In this document: piece by piece, positions 33,927 to 45,275 of the stretch | How positions within the stretch are numbered: the stretch's first letter is position 1 | Layout of the letters: every line of letters begins with the position of its first letter | From: Morella rubra | Taxonomy: Eukaryota; Streptophyta; Magnoliopsida; Fagales; Myricaceae | Reading direction: 5' to 3' | DNA length: 64,000 nt | NCBI GenBank assembly: GCA_003952965.2 | Contig: CM025856.1 | Span: forward strand, 14,020,489 to 14,084,488 | Translations under genes and position numbers: made by a program | The notes under the pieces: model-generated | The model's database searches: none | What the model was told of the DNA's origin: nothing | What the model saw: the letters and a program-made list of their open reading frames with translations, nothing else

Positions 33927-36900
33927 TGTAATACCCCGATCCTCTAAGTATTATTAATTATCTTAATTTTGATAATTAATTTATAATAAATAGTACTTAA
34001 TTTCTATTTTCGGATTTAATTACTTTATTAGTTTAAAAATAGGGAAAATCCCTAAAAATAGTTTTACATAGCCGAAAATTATAAGAAAAATATCCTTTTT
34101 CATACCTTTTCAAACTCTTTAATCTAAGAGTATATTTTACTCATTTAATGTCTTGAAAATTTTTAAATAATGAATTATATTGCTGAAAAATATTAAAACC
34201 TCATTATTTCATATTTTCAGCCCTAATTATTTATGTAAACTTATTTTTCTTCAAACTTTTTGCTTAGAGTTATGTTATATACTTAATTACTAAGCCAATA
34301 GGACCTATCCTAGAGTAGCCGTGTACCCTAGGATTATTTTTGAGTATTTTTGCAACAAATAGGACAACTGGGCTTTGGAAAAATAGGTTTTAAAACATTG
34401 GGCTTAGAAAAAAAATTGCAATTGGGCCTCCAAGACACCCTATTCGGCCCAGCCCATCACCACAGTCTATGCCACCTCTCTTTCACTCACAAAACCGGTC
34501 AAGCACATAGAATTGCTAGAAGTAATGATTGTAAATGATTAGCAATCATTTCTTCATGCAAAACCATGCAACACTTGCTCTTCATTGAATAGTTGCCGCC
34601 CCTTTCACCCAATTCAGCTTCAATGCTTGTAAAAACACCCTAATCTAGTGGTAGACATCATAATTTGGTCTAGTTAAACCCTAGCATGGTCAATTAACCC
34701 TAGGAGACAAACCTTGGTTAGCAACTAGTATAAATAGGAGGCAATTGTGAAGGTTTTCTCCACACCATTCAGTCGGCCATTCTTAGAGAAAGAGAGAGTG
34801 AGAGAGAGCTGAAGAAAGAAGGAGAAAGAAGGAGAGAAAGAGGTGAAGTTGCCGAATTCCCCTAGGAGGAAGAAAATGAGAAATTTTTGAAGAAAAGTGG
34901 TAAAAGGTTGAGGTTTTCTTGAGCTTTGATATCCTAGAGGTTATTATCTTGATTTTGATACTAACAGCAAACTCTATTTATGTTTTGTAATCCAAAAAGT
35001 CCATAAAAGAGTCAAGGAAGTTCAAAGAGGTAAGGGTAGTTTCTATGTTAGTGATATTGTTGGCATTTTGATGATTTAAGGTTAGAAACATGTAAATTTG
35101 TGATCTGGAACCCTTAATAATGTTTAACATGAGCTAAAAAATAAGTTAGAATGGTTAGATATAAGAGATTATTGAAGATAGGTAGATTATAGTTAAACTT
35201 AGTCATAGCACCTTTTAGATTGATTTTGATATGAATTTTTGTAAATAATGGCATGACATGATTACTGAATGTTTTAGGGAGTATTAGGAACATATTGGAT
35301 AGTTTGCATGCAAATATTTACATGGAAAATTGAAGTAATGACTAATTAGACTAAACCTAGCCTAGTTTTGTATAATCTATGATAACAGTGTGTTTAGGGG
35401 AATCTCGTATATATCAAATGACCTCTTATTAATCTCAAATTTGGAGGGTTAATACTATACAACCTCAGGAACCTTCAGTTAAAATTTTGAGTCATTTGGA
35501 GCTAGGATGAAAATGTTGTGATTATTTAAAAATCACTTTTAAAAACTAGGTTTTGCACTAAAAATGGTCATTTTCATAGCTATACGGTTTGCGCTTGTTT
35601 TCTATCACTTGGATTGATATTAATGGGCTTAAAAACTTATGTTATTTGCTAAGACATGGGCATGTAAGTGGAGCCCAAGTCTAGGTCCCTATTGGACCCA
35701 AAATGCCTAACTTAGTAGCCATGTGAAATAGGCCTCTTTTCTATCACTTGGGCTGACCCAAGTGGTCTTTCAATACTAATAGTATTTTCAATATGTGGGC
35801 TTTCCAGAAAGCCCAAGTTTAAGTTCTTGTTGGACTTGCAATATTTAATTTGGATAACATGTGATAATGGACTTGTATTAAGTTAAATAATAAAGGTCCT
35901 AAATCAAGTTCTTAATTGCTTACTGGTTTAAATAAGTGATTAAGATGTTAGTTTTGACTAAGTAAAAGCTTAGTATTATTTCTTTTGGAAATAAAATATG
36001 GGGCATGAGATGACAAAAAGGCATTTTTTTAATGAAAATATGCATCAATGATATAAAGGATATGGTATGTGCATAGCATTTGCATTAATGAGATAACCAA
36101 TATGGCATTTGCAAAATGGCATCTGCATCAATAGAAATTTTTATAATTAAAGGGAAATGGTACCGATCACTGGGGAGTGCAACCATCACTATGGGGTAGT
36201 GGATGACCCCGGGGTAGAAGACAGAGGGTCCTTTACCCATTGTCCTAGGGGAACGAAATACCTAGACTGTCCTAAAGCACAGGAGAGATTGGCATGCACA
36301 ATCCTGTCACTGGGGGTGAAACAGTGGACATCAAGGGCAAAGGTTTTTACATACATGAGCGTGGCATTCATATTGCATATGATTATACTGGTATTATCTT
36401 AGAAACCTTAACTGTTTATTGAATATGTAAGTATTGTTTATATATTGTCATCACATGCCCCCTATCCCCCTACTGAGTCCTTAAGACTCACTCTGTTTCC
36501 TCGTCTGTATTATTGTTCGCTACTAAGACAGATTATGGCGATATTCGAGTCATTCCTCACCCATGAGCTCCCTATCCATGTCCAAGTCTTAGTCACAGAT
36601 GGCTTGGATGTAGTTGTGGACCATCAGCCTTACCTAATCTCGAAGGATCTGCAGCCAAAATTCCAATACGAGAACGGCCCTTTGGGTGAGAACCACTCCG
36701 GCATAAATTGGGTAGACCATACCCAGTCTGACGAAGATGAAGACAGCTCTTAGAGATGTTTTAGCTTTATGTTTTCTTTGGCTTGTTTGTATATATTCCT
36801 TGAACAATAGGGTTGGCAATCTGAATAGGCTTACTTGTTATTAGCCTAAATTTTGTAAGGACCTTAAGGTCCTCACTAATCCCTAACCCGTACAGATAGG

Positions 36901-37181
36901 TTATTTTATTTTCTTTTATTTTCAATGTGCTATTATCCTATGTATTTCATGGCTTTTGTTTGCTTTTTCAATATTTCAGTGTTTTTAATTTAACTTGACT
37001 TTCATTTTCACTATATTGTTTTTTTAAGTTATTTTACAATTCTTCCGCTGAATTTTCTACTAAGGAAAAGTACTACAGTCTCAGAAACCTTAAGGTAGGA
37101 CATGTTGTAATCTCTTTTTGTATGCATCTTTGTTACTACAAAGAAAGCTTAGAGACTAATATGAGCACGAGGGACGTGACA
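33927..37181 (+). mobile_element. solo LTR of a gypsy-type retrotransposon, 3,255 bp
   Basis: The element begins TGTAATACCCCGATC and ends GGGACGTGACA, the TG...CA ends of gypsy LTRs. It is flanked by a perfect 5-bp duplication CTATG. It contains a TATA box (TATAAATA, about 34730) followed by a GA-rich leader at 34788-34850, which gives plus orientation and a U3 of about 0.8 kb. No internal retroelement genes are present, so this is one LTR left after recombination. Frames at 36157-36402 and 36445-36753 lie in the long transcribed part and show no known domain. Removing the element and one CTATG joins the copia frame (NPAWCKAM to ATEIQALEDNGTW). Confidence 0.88.
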
Positions 37182-37186
37182 CTATG
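37182..37186. repeat. right 5-bp target-site duplication (CTATG)
   Basis: Matches 33922-33926. Confidence 0.85.
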
Positions 37187-38425
37187 GCTACTGAAATCCA
37201 AGCCCTTGAAGATAATGGTACTTGGACTATCACTAATATGTCTCTTGGTAAGCAAGACAAGGGATGTAGTGGGTTTATAAAGTGAACTACTATTCAGATG
37301 GGTCAGTTGAGAGGTATAAAGTACGCCTTGTTTCTAAAGGTTACACTCAATAGGTCGGGATCGATTATATTGGCACTTTCTCTTGTAGCGAAGATGACTA
37401 CAGTGCGAGTTTTATTGGTTGTTGCTGCTACAAATCAATGACATTTGCATCAATTAGATGTCAATAACGTATTTCTTCATGGTGATTTAATTGAAGACGT
37501 TTATATGCAATTGCTACCTGAATTTGCTAGGAAGGGAGAGTCTCAGGTATGTCATTTAAAGAAGTTGTTGTATGGACTTAAAAAAACATCTAGACAATGG
37601 AATCATAAGTTGACTCAAGTATAGATTAGTCAGGAATTTGTGCGAGCGAAGTCAGATTATTCTTTGTTTACAAAAAGGTCTTGCAGCAGCTTTATTGTTT
37701 TGTTGGTATATATAGATAGTAATGACTCTCTGGATGTCAAGAATTTAAAGGAGTTCTTGAATGCTGAATTTAAGATCAAAGATTTGGGAAAACTCAAATA
37801 TTTTCTGGGTTTTGAGATTGCCAAAAATTCAAATGGAATTCATGTTGGCTAAAGGAAGTATGCTTTGAAAATATTAGTAGATGTCGGGTTGCTTGGTTGT
37901 AAAGTTGTTAAGTTTCTTATGGAAACTAATTTGAGATTGTGTAGTACAAAAGAAAACCTACTAGTAGACCCCTCAATGTATAAAAGACTTATTGGGAGGA
38001 TGTTATATTTGACTACCACATAGCCAGACATCAGTTTTAGTGTGTAGCAGTCAAGTCAATTTTTATCTAGCCCTCCACAGTGTCATTTAGATGTTGTTTA
38101 CTGAGTTATGAGATACATTAAGTCCTCACTAGCACAAGGTTTTTTTTTCCTCCTTTTTTAAGCTGCAAATTAAGGGATTTTGTGACTCAGAGTGGGCAAG
38201 CTATTTAGATACTAGAAAATCAAAAACAAGAATGTGTATTTTCCTTGGTAGTTCATTAGTTTCTTGACAATCTAAGAAACAAACAATTGTCTCAAGATCT
38301 TCTGCAGAAGCCGAGTATAGTGTAATGGCTTAATGTACACGTGAGATTGTATGGATTCAATATTTGCTGCAAGATTTACAAATTAATCTTTATAAAGTTG
38401 CATTAATGTACTCTGACAATTAAGA
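37187..38425 (+). pseudogene. copia reverse transcriptase and RNase H remnant
   Basis: The sequence reads ATEIQALEDNGTWTI, then [50 protein letters not shown] and LLVYIDSND. The last is the catalytic Y-x-D-D site with its second Asp changed to Ser. It is followed by FKIKDLGKLKYFLGFEIA, a KRLIGRMLYLTT-like block and an RNase H tail ([13 protein letters not shown], then SSAEAEYSVMA). Several in-frame stops are present. The changed active site and the stops make it inactive. Confidence 0.87.
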
Positions 38426-38435
38426 ATATCTAGAA

Positions 38436-38615
38436 CCACGGTTCCCAGTCGCACCCAAGACGACCTCAGAGAAACACGGTTCCCAATCGCACCCAAGATG
38501 ACCTCGGAGAACCACGGTTCCCAGTTGCACCAAAGACGACCTCGGAGAATCACAGTTTTCAGTTGTACCAAAGATGACCTCAGAGAATCCTGGTTCCCAA
38601 TCGAACTCAAGAATT
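38436..38615. repeat. tandem repeat, period 38 bp, about 5 copies
   Basis: Copies begin with (C)ACGGTTCCCA at 38437, 38475, 38513, 38551 and 38589. Each continues with a GCACC(C/A)AAGA(C/T)GACCTC(A/G)GAGAA pattern, so the period is exactly 38 bp. The array begins about 10 bases after the copia sequence stops. Confidence 0.85.
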
Positions 38616-38819
38616 TCAAAGAATTATGAAGGAACTCACACAAAAGATGCAGCCAACGACCACTATAGGAAACAAACAAAGCTCGAAACAAATAACCAAA
38701 TACCACCTCAAAAGGCGAACAAAGGATAGTCAAACATCAAAATTAAACAAATGCAAATGTCAAAATCAAACTTTAGATATATATAGACACAACAGAGTTC
38801 AAAGTGATTAACAGAAGTT

Positions 38820-41560
38820 CTATTACAAGCTTAGTCCTCAGCAAAAGGATCCTCCTCAACAGGAGGAGGATTAAGAGAACGAGTCCCTAGCTTGGTTAAA
38901 AGCTCCTAATAGATGAGTTTGCCGTGATCCTTCTTGTAAACTTTAAAGCAGCTCCCCTCTCTCTCATAAAGCCATATGGAAATGCGCCATAGCCACACTA
39001 ATACTCTTTTGTGCTAAGACCTCCGGATTACTAGGGAAAGCAAGACTCGCTGATAACTTTGCAAGAATAAGAGCAAGGCCAGCACGAGTCTCCTCCATCC
39101 ACTTCTTCTCCGCAACAAAGGAGTCAGCAGCTTCCCGAATAGCAAATGAGCTTCCGCCAATTCAGCCCACAACGCCTCCTCCTTCTTTAATGAGGATGGC
39201 CGATATCTGCTAAAGCGTTAAAGCACCTCTACCTTATCCTAGGAACAGCAAGACTCGAGGTGAAGACATCTATGTTCGAACCCTTCGACCTCTTGTCACA
39301 GCCCAGCAATGATAGCATCCCGAGAAGCAATCTCACTCTCTAAAGCCGCCACCCTAGCCTTAAAGATCTCAGCTTGATTATGAGCACAGCTAGCCGCAGT
39401 CCACACCTCGGATGTTGTCCTCTTTTAAGTCTCCAACTCATCTTCGACTTTTCACAATTTTGAATGAGCTAACTCCAACTCCTTGTCTTGCGATAACTCA
39501 ATAGCATCAAGGGCAGCCACCAATGACATATAGGGAGACATACTCTGCATAACCATGTCGACCTTCACATGCCGTGGAAAGGACAAAGGCTCGGTCATTA
39601 ACTCCTCAACCAAAAGAGGCTGGGCATAAGACCTCGAACACTAGGTAGAATCTATCAAAGGCGGAGAGGGAAGTGAAGAGTCAAATGCCTCCGAAGATTC
39701 CGAAACCGGCTCATCAACCGTAGGCACGGCAACTTGTTTGGCCTTAGCCGAAGGAACTAAGGACAGTCCAGATCCTCCAGCAAGTACTAGCCCAGAAACT
39801 CTCAAAACACTAGCAATAGAGGCCCCAAGCACGCTAGGTTGCTCCGAATAAGGCACCTCTATCCCAGGAAAACCCGTGGGAAGAAGCCTTGACATGAGAC
39901 CTACCTTGATAGTAGCCCCGGCTCCATGCAAATCTGAATCACCTGCAAAATTAAAATCAGACAAAACAATGGCATCTGAAGGACCCACAAAAGGGGTATC
40001 AAGCAAATCACCCTCGGGAACATCCAATACAGCAAAGTGACTAGAGGCCCCCACCAAATCTCCAGAAGATGATGGAGTCCCACCAAGAACAGGACTTGCG
40101 GGCACAGGACTAGAGGAAGGAACCCTCACTTCAGGAATGTCCCTCACCTATAGGTCAGTCGCCTCTGTAAGAACCCCTGAAATAGGGCTGAATACAGGAG
40201 GTGCATCCTTAGAGCCTATGTAACGCCCCTCTCTAGTTTTTTTTCACAAAAAAAAAAAGCCAACTATCAGGAATTTATAGGATTTATTCATTCCGTAATC
40301 ACCATCTGTGTGTATACCATCACTATAAGTGAGCTTAGGGGGTAAGTATTGGCACGGGGCATGACAGCCTACCACAGCAAAATAGCAACAGGATTACAAT
40401 ACACCCCTTGAACGAGTGAAAGAAAAAAATAATAATGAAAAGCACTCACCGTTATTGGTCTCGTGCTTTGAAGATTTACGAGCCAAAAAAACTTCTACTT
40501 CCTCTTCCTCAGCATCGGAAGCAACAAAAGGAGATACTTTTCTCCGCTTAGAAGGAAAACGGTAGGAAGAACTCTCGGCCTCACGAGAATGCTTCTGTTT
40601 AGAAGAACCACAGCCCAGAGGAAGGCGAGAAGAATCTCTCCTGGAATCTTCATGCGAAGCACGATCACGGGGACCTTTCTTAACTTTGGGAGAAGCCCTC
40701 ACCCTACCAAAAAGTCTAACGTGAGCGTAGCTAAAAAATTCCTCGATATTCTCCTTACAAAGGAGAACGCTCCAATCGATAGAACTGACCTCAGTGAGGC
40801 TATCCACCCAGGCCCTCTCCTCGCGATTAAGACTCGGGACCTCTCTCTTATAAGACTGGAACAAAGCCAAACGCCCAGCATAAGGAAGAATCACTTTGCG
40901 AGGATTCACCAAGAAAACGCTCCCACCCAACCCCAGTCATGAAGAAAAAGTGCTCGTGCCACCCCTTATTGTTGTCAGGGGAATGAGTGACCATAGAAGT
41001 GCTTTGAGTATGACAGTGAAAATACCAAAATTGGTCGGTATGAGAAGAAGAAATGAGATTATAAAACCACAAAAACTCCCTCAAGGACAACTGAAAAGGC
41101 CTGTCCTAGATGCACGAGCCGCAGCACAGCACAACACAACCCAACAAAACTATCCAATCATTGGGAACAATCTGGGTCAAAGAGAGACGCAGAACCTTCA
41201 AAATTTGACGAACACTCAAAGGGAGAGAAAATCTTACCCCAAGCTTCAAAGGAATCTCGAAGAAGCATATCTGCCTTATGCCTCTGCCTCCCTTGGAATA
41301 AGAGTCTCCCTAAAAGATGGAAGGCGGACATGAGTCCCCAACGGAAAATGATAATCAGCGTGAAAGGAATCAAGATCCTTTTATTTTACCTTGCTTGGGC
41401 CCCAATGACCATCACGTCTCTCCAGAACCTTTCCGACCTTAGCAGCATTGCTCGAAGACAGTCCAACATCAGCCAACGTAAGAAGGAAAGGAAACAAATG
41501 GGAGAACAAATAAAGAAGGCAAGAAAGCAAGTAGGAGAACAAAGAAAGAGAGCAAGAGCG
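38820..41560 (-). pseudogene. gypsy-type gag-like gene (putative gypsy transposon domain), decayed
   Basis: On the minus strand, the region at 41090-40850 reads LREFLWFYNLISS, QFWYFHCH and NNKGWHEHFFFMTG. This is the aromatic, NKGWK-(Y/F)FF pattern of the plant 'putative gypsy type transposon' domain. The following frame at 40930-40394 has Ser/Arg-rich and acidic stretches (SKRRKV, DAEEEEVEVF). A Ser/Pro-rich linker lies at 40147-39641. A charged, probably coiled-coil region follows to about 38820 with stops. The order of N-terminal domain, linker and coiled coil is usual for these gag proteins. A 148-bp LTR remnant interrupts it. No protease or polymerase follows, so it is a partial relic. 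Confidence 0.55.
40219..40366. mobile_element. 148-bp mini solo LTR with 5-bp duplication
   Basis: The element begins TGTAACGCCCCTCTC and ends GGGGCATGACA. It is flanked by GCCTA at 40214-40218 and again at 40367-40371. The TG...CA ends and 5-bp duplication show LTR-type integration. The termini resemble those of the 3,255-bp solo LTR at 33927 (TGTAATACCCC / GTGACA), so it may be a strongly shortened relative or a TRIM-type LTR. Confidence 0.7.
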
Positions 41561-42088
41561 CAGAAGAGAAAGCTTAGAAAGTAAGAAAAGGCGTGAGGGC
41601 TAATAAGCCGAGGAAAAATAAACCTATATATGAAAATGGGGAAAATTCAATGACTGAAATGCCCATAATGAAGACACAATGTTTCAAGAGAATAGTCATA
41701 AGAAATAGTAAAGCCTACATGAGAGCTTGTAGGAAGAAAAGGCGAAATTGTACAAAAGCTAGGTACGAAACATGAAATGTCTGAGATTTTCTGAAAATCC
41801 TGAAACAACGTCCATCAAACCATGATCATAGAAATTGGAAAAGTCGCAAAGTCTACAAAAAAGTAGGTGATCGAGCCAAATTACTGAAATGTCCATCATT
41901 GTGGAGGGTGAACGAAGCATCTTCTCAGGGAGATTTGAGAAAATGCTGAATTAAAGTCGAAAATCAAGCCACATTGATGCCCAGTACGTGCCCATGAAGG
42001 CCATGATCGAACAGACATGTCGGTAGCAACGTCTATAAAAGGGTAGACATGTCCATGGATGAAAAAAATAAAAAGCAACTCGACCAAA

Positions 42089-42778
42089 ATGGGTGAAGTT
42101 AACCAGCTCCCTTACCTTCCTCTCGATGTCCTCACCATCATTGCCAGCTACGCAACAAAGCAAGATGTGAAACAATTCAAACTGGTGTCTCAAGAATTCT
42201 ATCACGCAGCTTCAAACGATTTATTTTATAGAAGGATGAATCTTGAAGACTACTCAATCCCGTAGTTGCCAACCGACACCTGGCATCAACTCAAAAGACA
42301 CTACTGAGAAGTGAGGAATCCTTACAAAATCTTCATGGAGGCAATTCGACAACTGTGCCAAGAAGGAGCTACTCCTAAAGCCATCTACAAGCTAAGAGGA
42401 GCAGCTTTGGAATGGCATAAGTCATCCCGATACTTCCTAGCAATCATTTACCATTCCGCGGAGGAAGAAATATTTTGTCAACAAGCACGAGACATGATCT
42501 CTAGCTTAAGGATGCAACTCGAAAGAAAAGGTATGAGGATGCTAACTAGGACAATAAAAGCCTGACTAACACATCACATTAGATATGGAGGTGTAATTTT
42601 TCACGTGGCGAATTATACCCTATGTCTAGATGGCTACAGTCCATCCTTTATGGCGGATCGTAGGAGAAAAGGCCAAAAAAGAGACTTTTGCAAAACGTGC
42701 TATGTGAATAGGGTGTTCAAACATCTTCACGAATACATGTTGACTCCTGGTCCAGATGTTTTATTTCATTTCCAGTAA
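42089..42778 (+). pseudogene. F-box-like gene (At2g35280-type), broken copy 1
   Basis: The frame starts MGEVNQLPYLPLDVLTIIAS and continues with KQFKLVSQEFYHAASNDLFY, which fits an F-box (LP-x-D-V-L, then K-x-VS-K-x-F). After a stop at 42263-42265 and another near 42306, a related frame resumes at 42311-42565. It reads NPYKIFMEAIRQLCQEGATPK and AIYKLRGAALEWHKSSRYFLA, like the repeat-like middle of plant At2g35280-type F-box proteins. A Cys-x-x-Cys tail (FCKTCYVNRVF) ends near 42778. Such proteins would recruit substrates to SCF ubiquitin ligases. Two stops break this copy. The family call rests on pattern memory. Confidence 0.45.
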
Positions 42779-42995
42779 TTAATGAAATTAACTTTTATTT
42801 CATAAAAAAAATCTTTTTATGGGTTGCATGGTTTGAAATAAAATATCCCAAAAATCAAATCAGATGGTTACAATCCAATCAAAAGGATAAACTGCCAAAA
42901 ATAAACCAACAAGACCGGAGCTACACATCACTGACGATGGAAACAGAACCCATATTTGGTAACAACTGTCCAAATAAAATTGGTATAGCACGCGT

Positions 42996-43510
42996 AGCCT
43001 GCAGATAATAAAAACCAGATCATCGAGCGTCATAAAGTTGCCACATTAAATACAACATGCTACTCGAGGCATGGCGAAATGATGTACATCGGCTCCAACA
43101 GTCACTAGAAGATTTACATTAGCTACATGTCACCTGCAGACGATAAGTCGCCGAAGCGTCAAGATTCAAAAATTGCCGCATTAAATGCAACATGCTACTC
43201 AAGACACGGCGAAATGATGCACATCGGCTCCAACAGTCACCGGAAGATTTACATTGGTTACATGTCACCCGCAAACGATAAGTTATCGAAGAGTCAAGAG
43301 TCAGAAGCTGTAGTATTAAATGCAACGTGCTGCTCAAGACACAGGGAAATGATGCACGTCGGTTCCAATGATCATTGGAAGATTTACATTGGCCACGTGT
43401 CATTCGCAAACGATAAGTAGCCAGAGCATTAAGCATCGAATAATACCAAATTAAATGGAATGTGCCACTCAAGAAACGGAGAAACGATGCACGATCATTC
43501 GAAAGGTTTT
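42996..43510. repeat. tandem repeat, period 135 bp, about 3.8 copies
   Basis: Units begin at about 42996, 43131, 43266 and 43401 with (A)CC(C/T)GCA(A/G)ACGATAAG. The period is 135 bp, a multiple of three, and units 1 and 2 stay open as 45-residue repeats starting MSPADDK and MSPANDK. Unit 3 ends in a stop after VSFANDK. The array lies between the two F-box-like sequences. I do not know of a protein with this repeat. Confidence 0.85.
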
Positions 43511-43600
43511 TCAAATAATTTTTTGAAAAATAACCGTCAAAATATGCAGAGATAAAAGGGGGACTATTTCGACAGAAGAGAAATAACCTGAGAACCAAAA

Positions 43601-44340
43601 ATGCAGTCATCCAAACGAAACCCTAGCCGAAACCTACCAGAAGAAATCTGGGCTGAGATAATAAGCTAAGTGATTTGCAACCCAAGGGAATGGCAAAGCC
43701 TTTGCACGGTGTCAAAGAGATTCTACAAGGCAGCCCATGAATCTGTTGTATATCGAAGATTGAAGCTTGAAGATATACAACCTTCGTACCCCCTACAGAG
43801 GCATGGCTAACTCTAAGCAGCAAATGCTATAAGTGTCAAAATCCACACAAGCTCTTCATCCGAGGTAGTGTAAAGATGTGCAGGAGTGCAACAGTAAAAG
43901 ATGAACTGAAAGAAGTCCACACTTCAGCAAAGGAAGTAAACACAAAGGCCAAATACCTCATCGCCTTGGCCTATCACCACCAGGGAAGAGATGCAAGATG
44001 AACTGCCATTACCAAAATGATAGAACTTAGGAAACAATTGACAACGGAGCAAATGGAAGTCGTACGTTTCGTTGTTATAGACTGGGCAACAGTTAGATGG
44101 GGACACACCAAATTACATCAATATAGGTTAAAGGAAAGAATGAAGTGTCCCAAAGAAGAAACTTGCTACACTCCCGAAGAAGAAGGTCAACCGACATCAT
44201 TTGCAGAATGGTGGATTGCTTATAGAACTTATTTATGCGATACTTATTATGCGAACAAAGAATTTTTTTATTGTGATATATGCTCAGGTTTCGGAGGAGA
44301 GGAAATTGAATGGAAAATTCCTCCGTGGACCTATTTATGA
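43601..44340 (+). pseudogene. F-box-like gene, broken copy 2
   Basis: The frame begins MQSSKRNPSRNLPEEIWAEI. After a stop it reads VICNPREWQSLCTVSKRFYK and AAHESVVYRRLKLEDIQPSY, close in layout to copy 1 (YRRMNLEDYSIP). After a frameshift near 43800 the expected CYKCQNPHKLFIRGSVKMC block follows, then a clean frame at 44017-44340 ending in FFYCDICSGFGGEEIEWKIP. The two copies are 1.5 kb apart in the same orientation and look like an old tandem pair. Stops and shifts make this one non-functional as written. Confidence 0.45.
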
Positions 44341-44814
44341 TCATTAATAAAAATTCAGTTTGTTAAACATTAGCTTCGATTTACATATACATGTGTATAC
44401 GAAAGATCGAGGGGCATTTACTCCAAGGTGTTCTCTATAAATCAACTGATTCTTTAGGACTGGCTGGTGATCTTGCTGATACTGTGGTCATGAACTCGCC
44501 CAATAAGCAGTAGTTGTGCTCAAACCGGACATTTTTCAGTGGGTTACAAATTAGTTCATGAGGTAAATAAAATTGCAAATTAGTCTATGTGTAAGGTTTT
44601 TGTTAGAAACACATTCTTTTGTCCATCTCCGTCTACTTGGACACGTAGCACGCTGTGGTTAGTGCTGACTAGCAGTATCTGCTATTAGTGAAAGAGATGG
44701 ATATGAACGTGTTTTTAACAGAAATCTTACCACAAGTCCACAAGAAAGAATTTGCAACTTGTTTATCACAAGAATTAATTTATAACTTTCTTATATCATA
44801 TAAACTGTGGGTAC

Positions 44815-45275
44815 GCCAAAAAAAAAATTAAGGCTCCTCCAACATAATTTTTTCATCTTCGGCCTGCAGAAAGGGCGATGCAATAAGCTTAGTTTGTTTT
44901 ATTGAAGTTTTGGCGAGGACTCATTTTCCTTTTCTTTTTTTTTTCTTTTTTTGTGCTCTTTTGACCTTTTACAGAATCGAAAGTGCTCTCTTTACACAAA
45001 TAGGCGTTGTGAACAATAAATTATGAAATGCTGGCCTCGATTTCTGACTTGAAACGAACGCTAGAAGGAAACATCCGGCGCCGGTGCCGCGTTCAAAGTT
45101 TGAAGATCCAAGATGAAAACGCGCTTTGGAAGTTGAAATTGTACCTCTTGGCGCATACTTTCAGCTTCAAACCTTTTAGATTAAAATCTTGGAAAAAGAA
45201 AAGGGAAGTAAAAAAAAAGGGATACCCATTTGGATTAGACCAAAAGGGTATTCAAAACTCGGTTGGATGGAAAAC
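44815..45275 (+). repeat. dispersed repeat, copy B
   Basis: Matches 30380-30845 in the same orientation with scattered substitutions and small indels. It contains a 95-codon open frame from 45028 (MLASISDLKRTLEGNIRR) whose counterpart in copy A is shifted after about 35 codons. The protein is not recognised. Confidence 0.8.

Larger units (their letters stand above)
30880..38425 (+). mobile_element. decayed Ty1/copia retrotransposon, split by a solo LTR
   Basis: AGTTAG-rich sequence from about 30885 and a TATA-like GCTATATAG region look like a copia 5' LTR. A degenerate tRNA-Met-type primer site (AAGTATTAGAGTG) lies at about 31045. Gag, protease, integrase, reverse transcriptase and RNase H remnants follow in copia order. 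A 3,255-bp solo LTR inserted at 33927 separates integrase from reverse transcriptase. The 3' end stops abruptly at about 38425, where a 38-bp tandem repeat begins; no 3' LTR was seen. The left boundary is approximate. Confidence 0.8.

Noticed and set aside
36157..36753. Two open frames within the large solo LTR.
   Set aside because: They lie in the non-coding R/U5 part of an LTR and show no domain; long LTRs often contain chance frames.
38383..38733. A 116-codon minus-strand frame with repeats.
   Set aside because: It is produced by the 38-bp tandem array, whose period is not a multiple of three, so its frame shifts from unit to unit.
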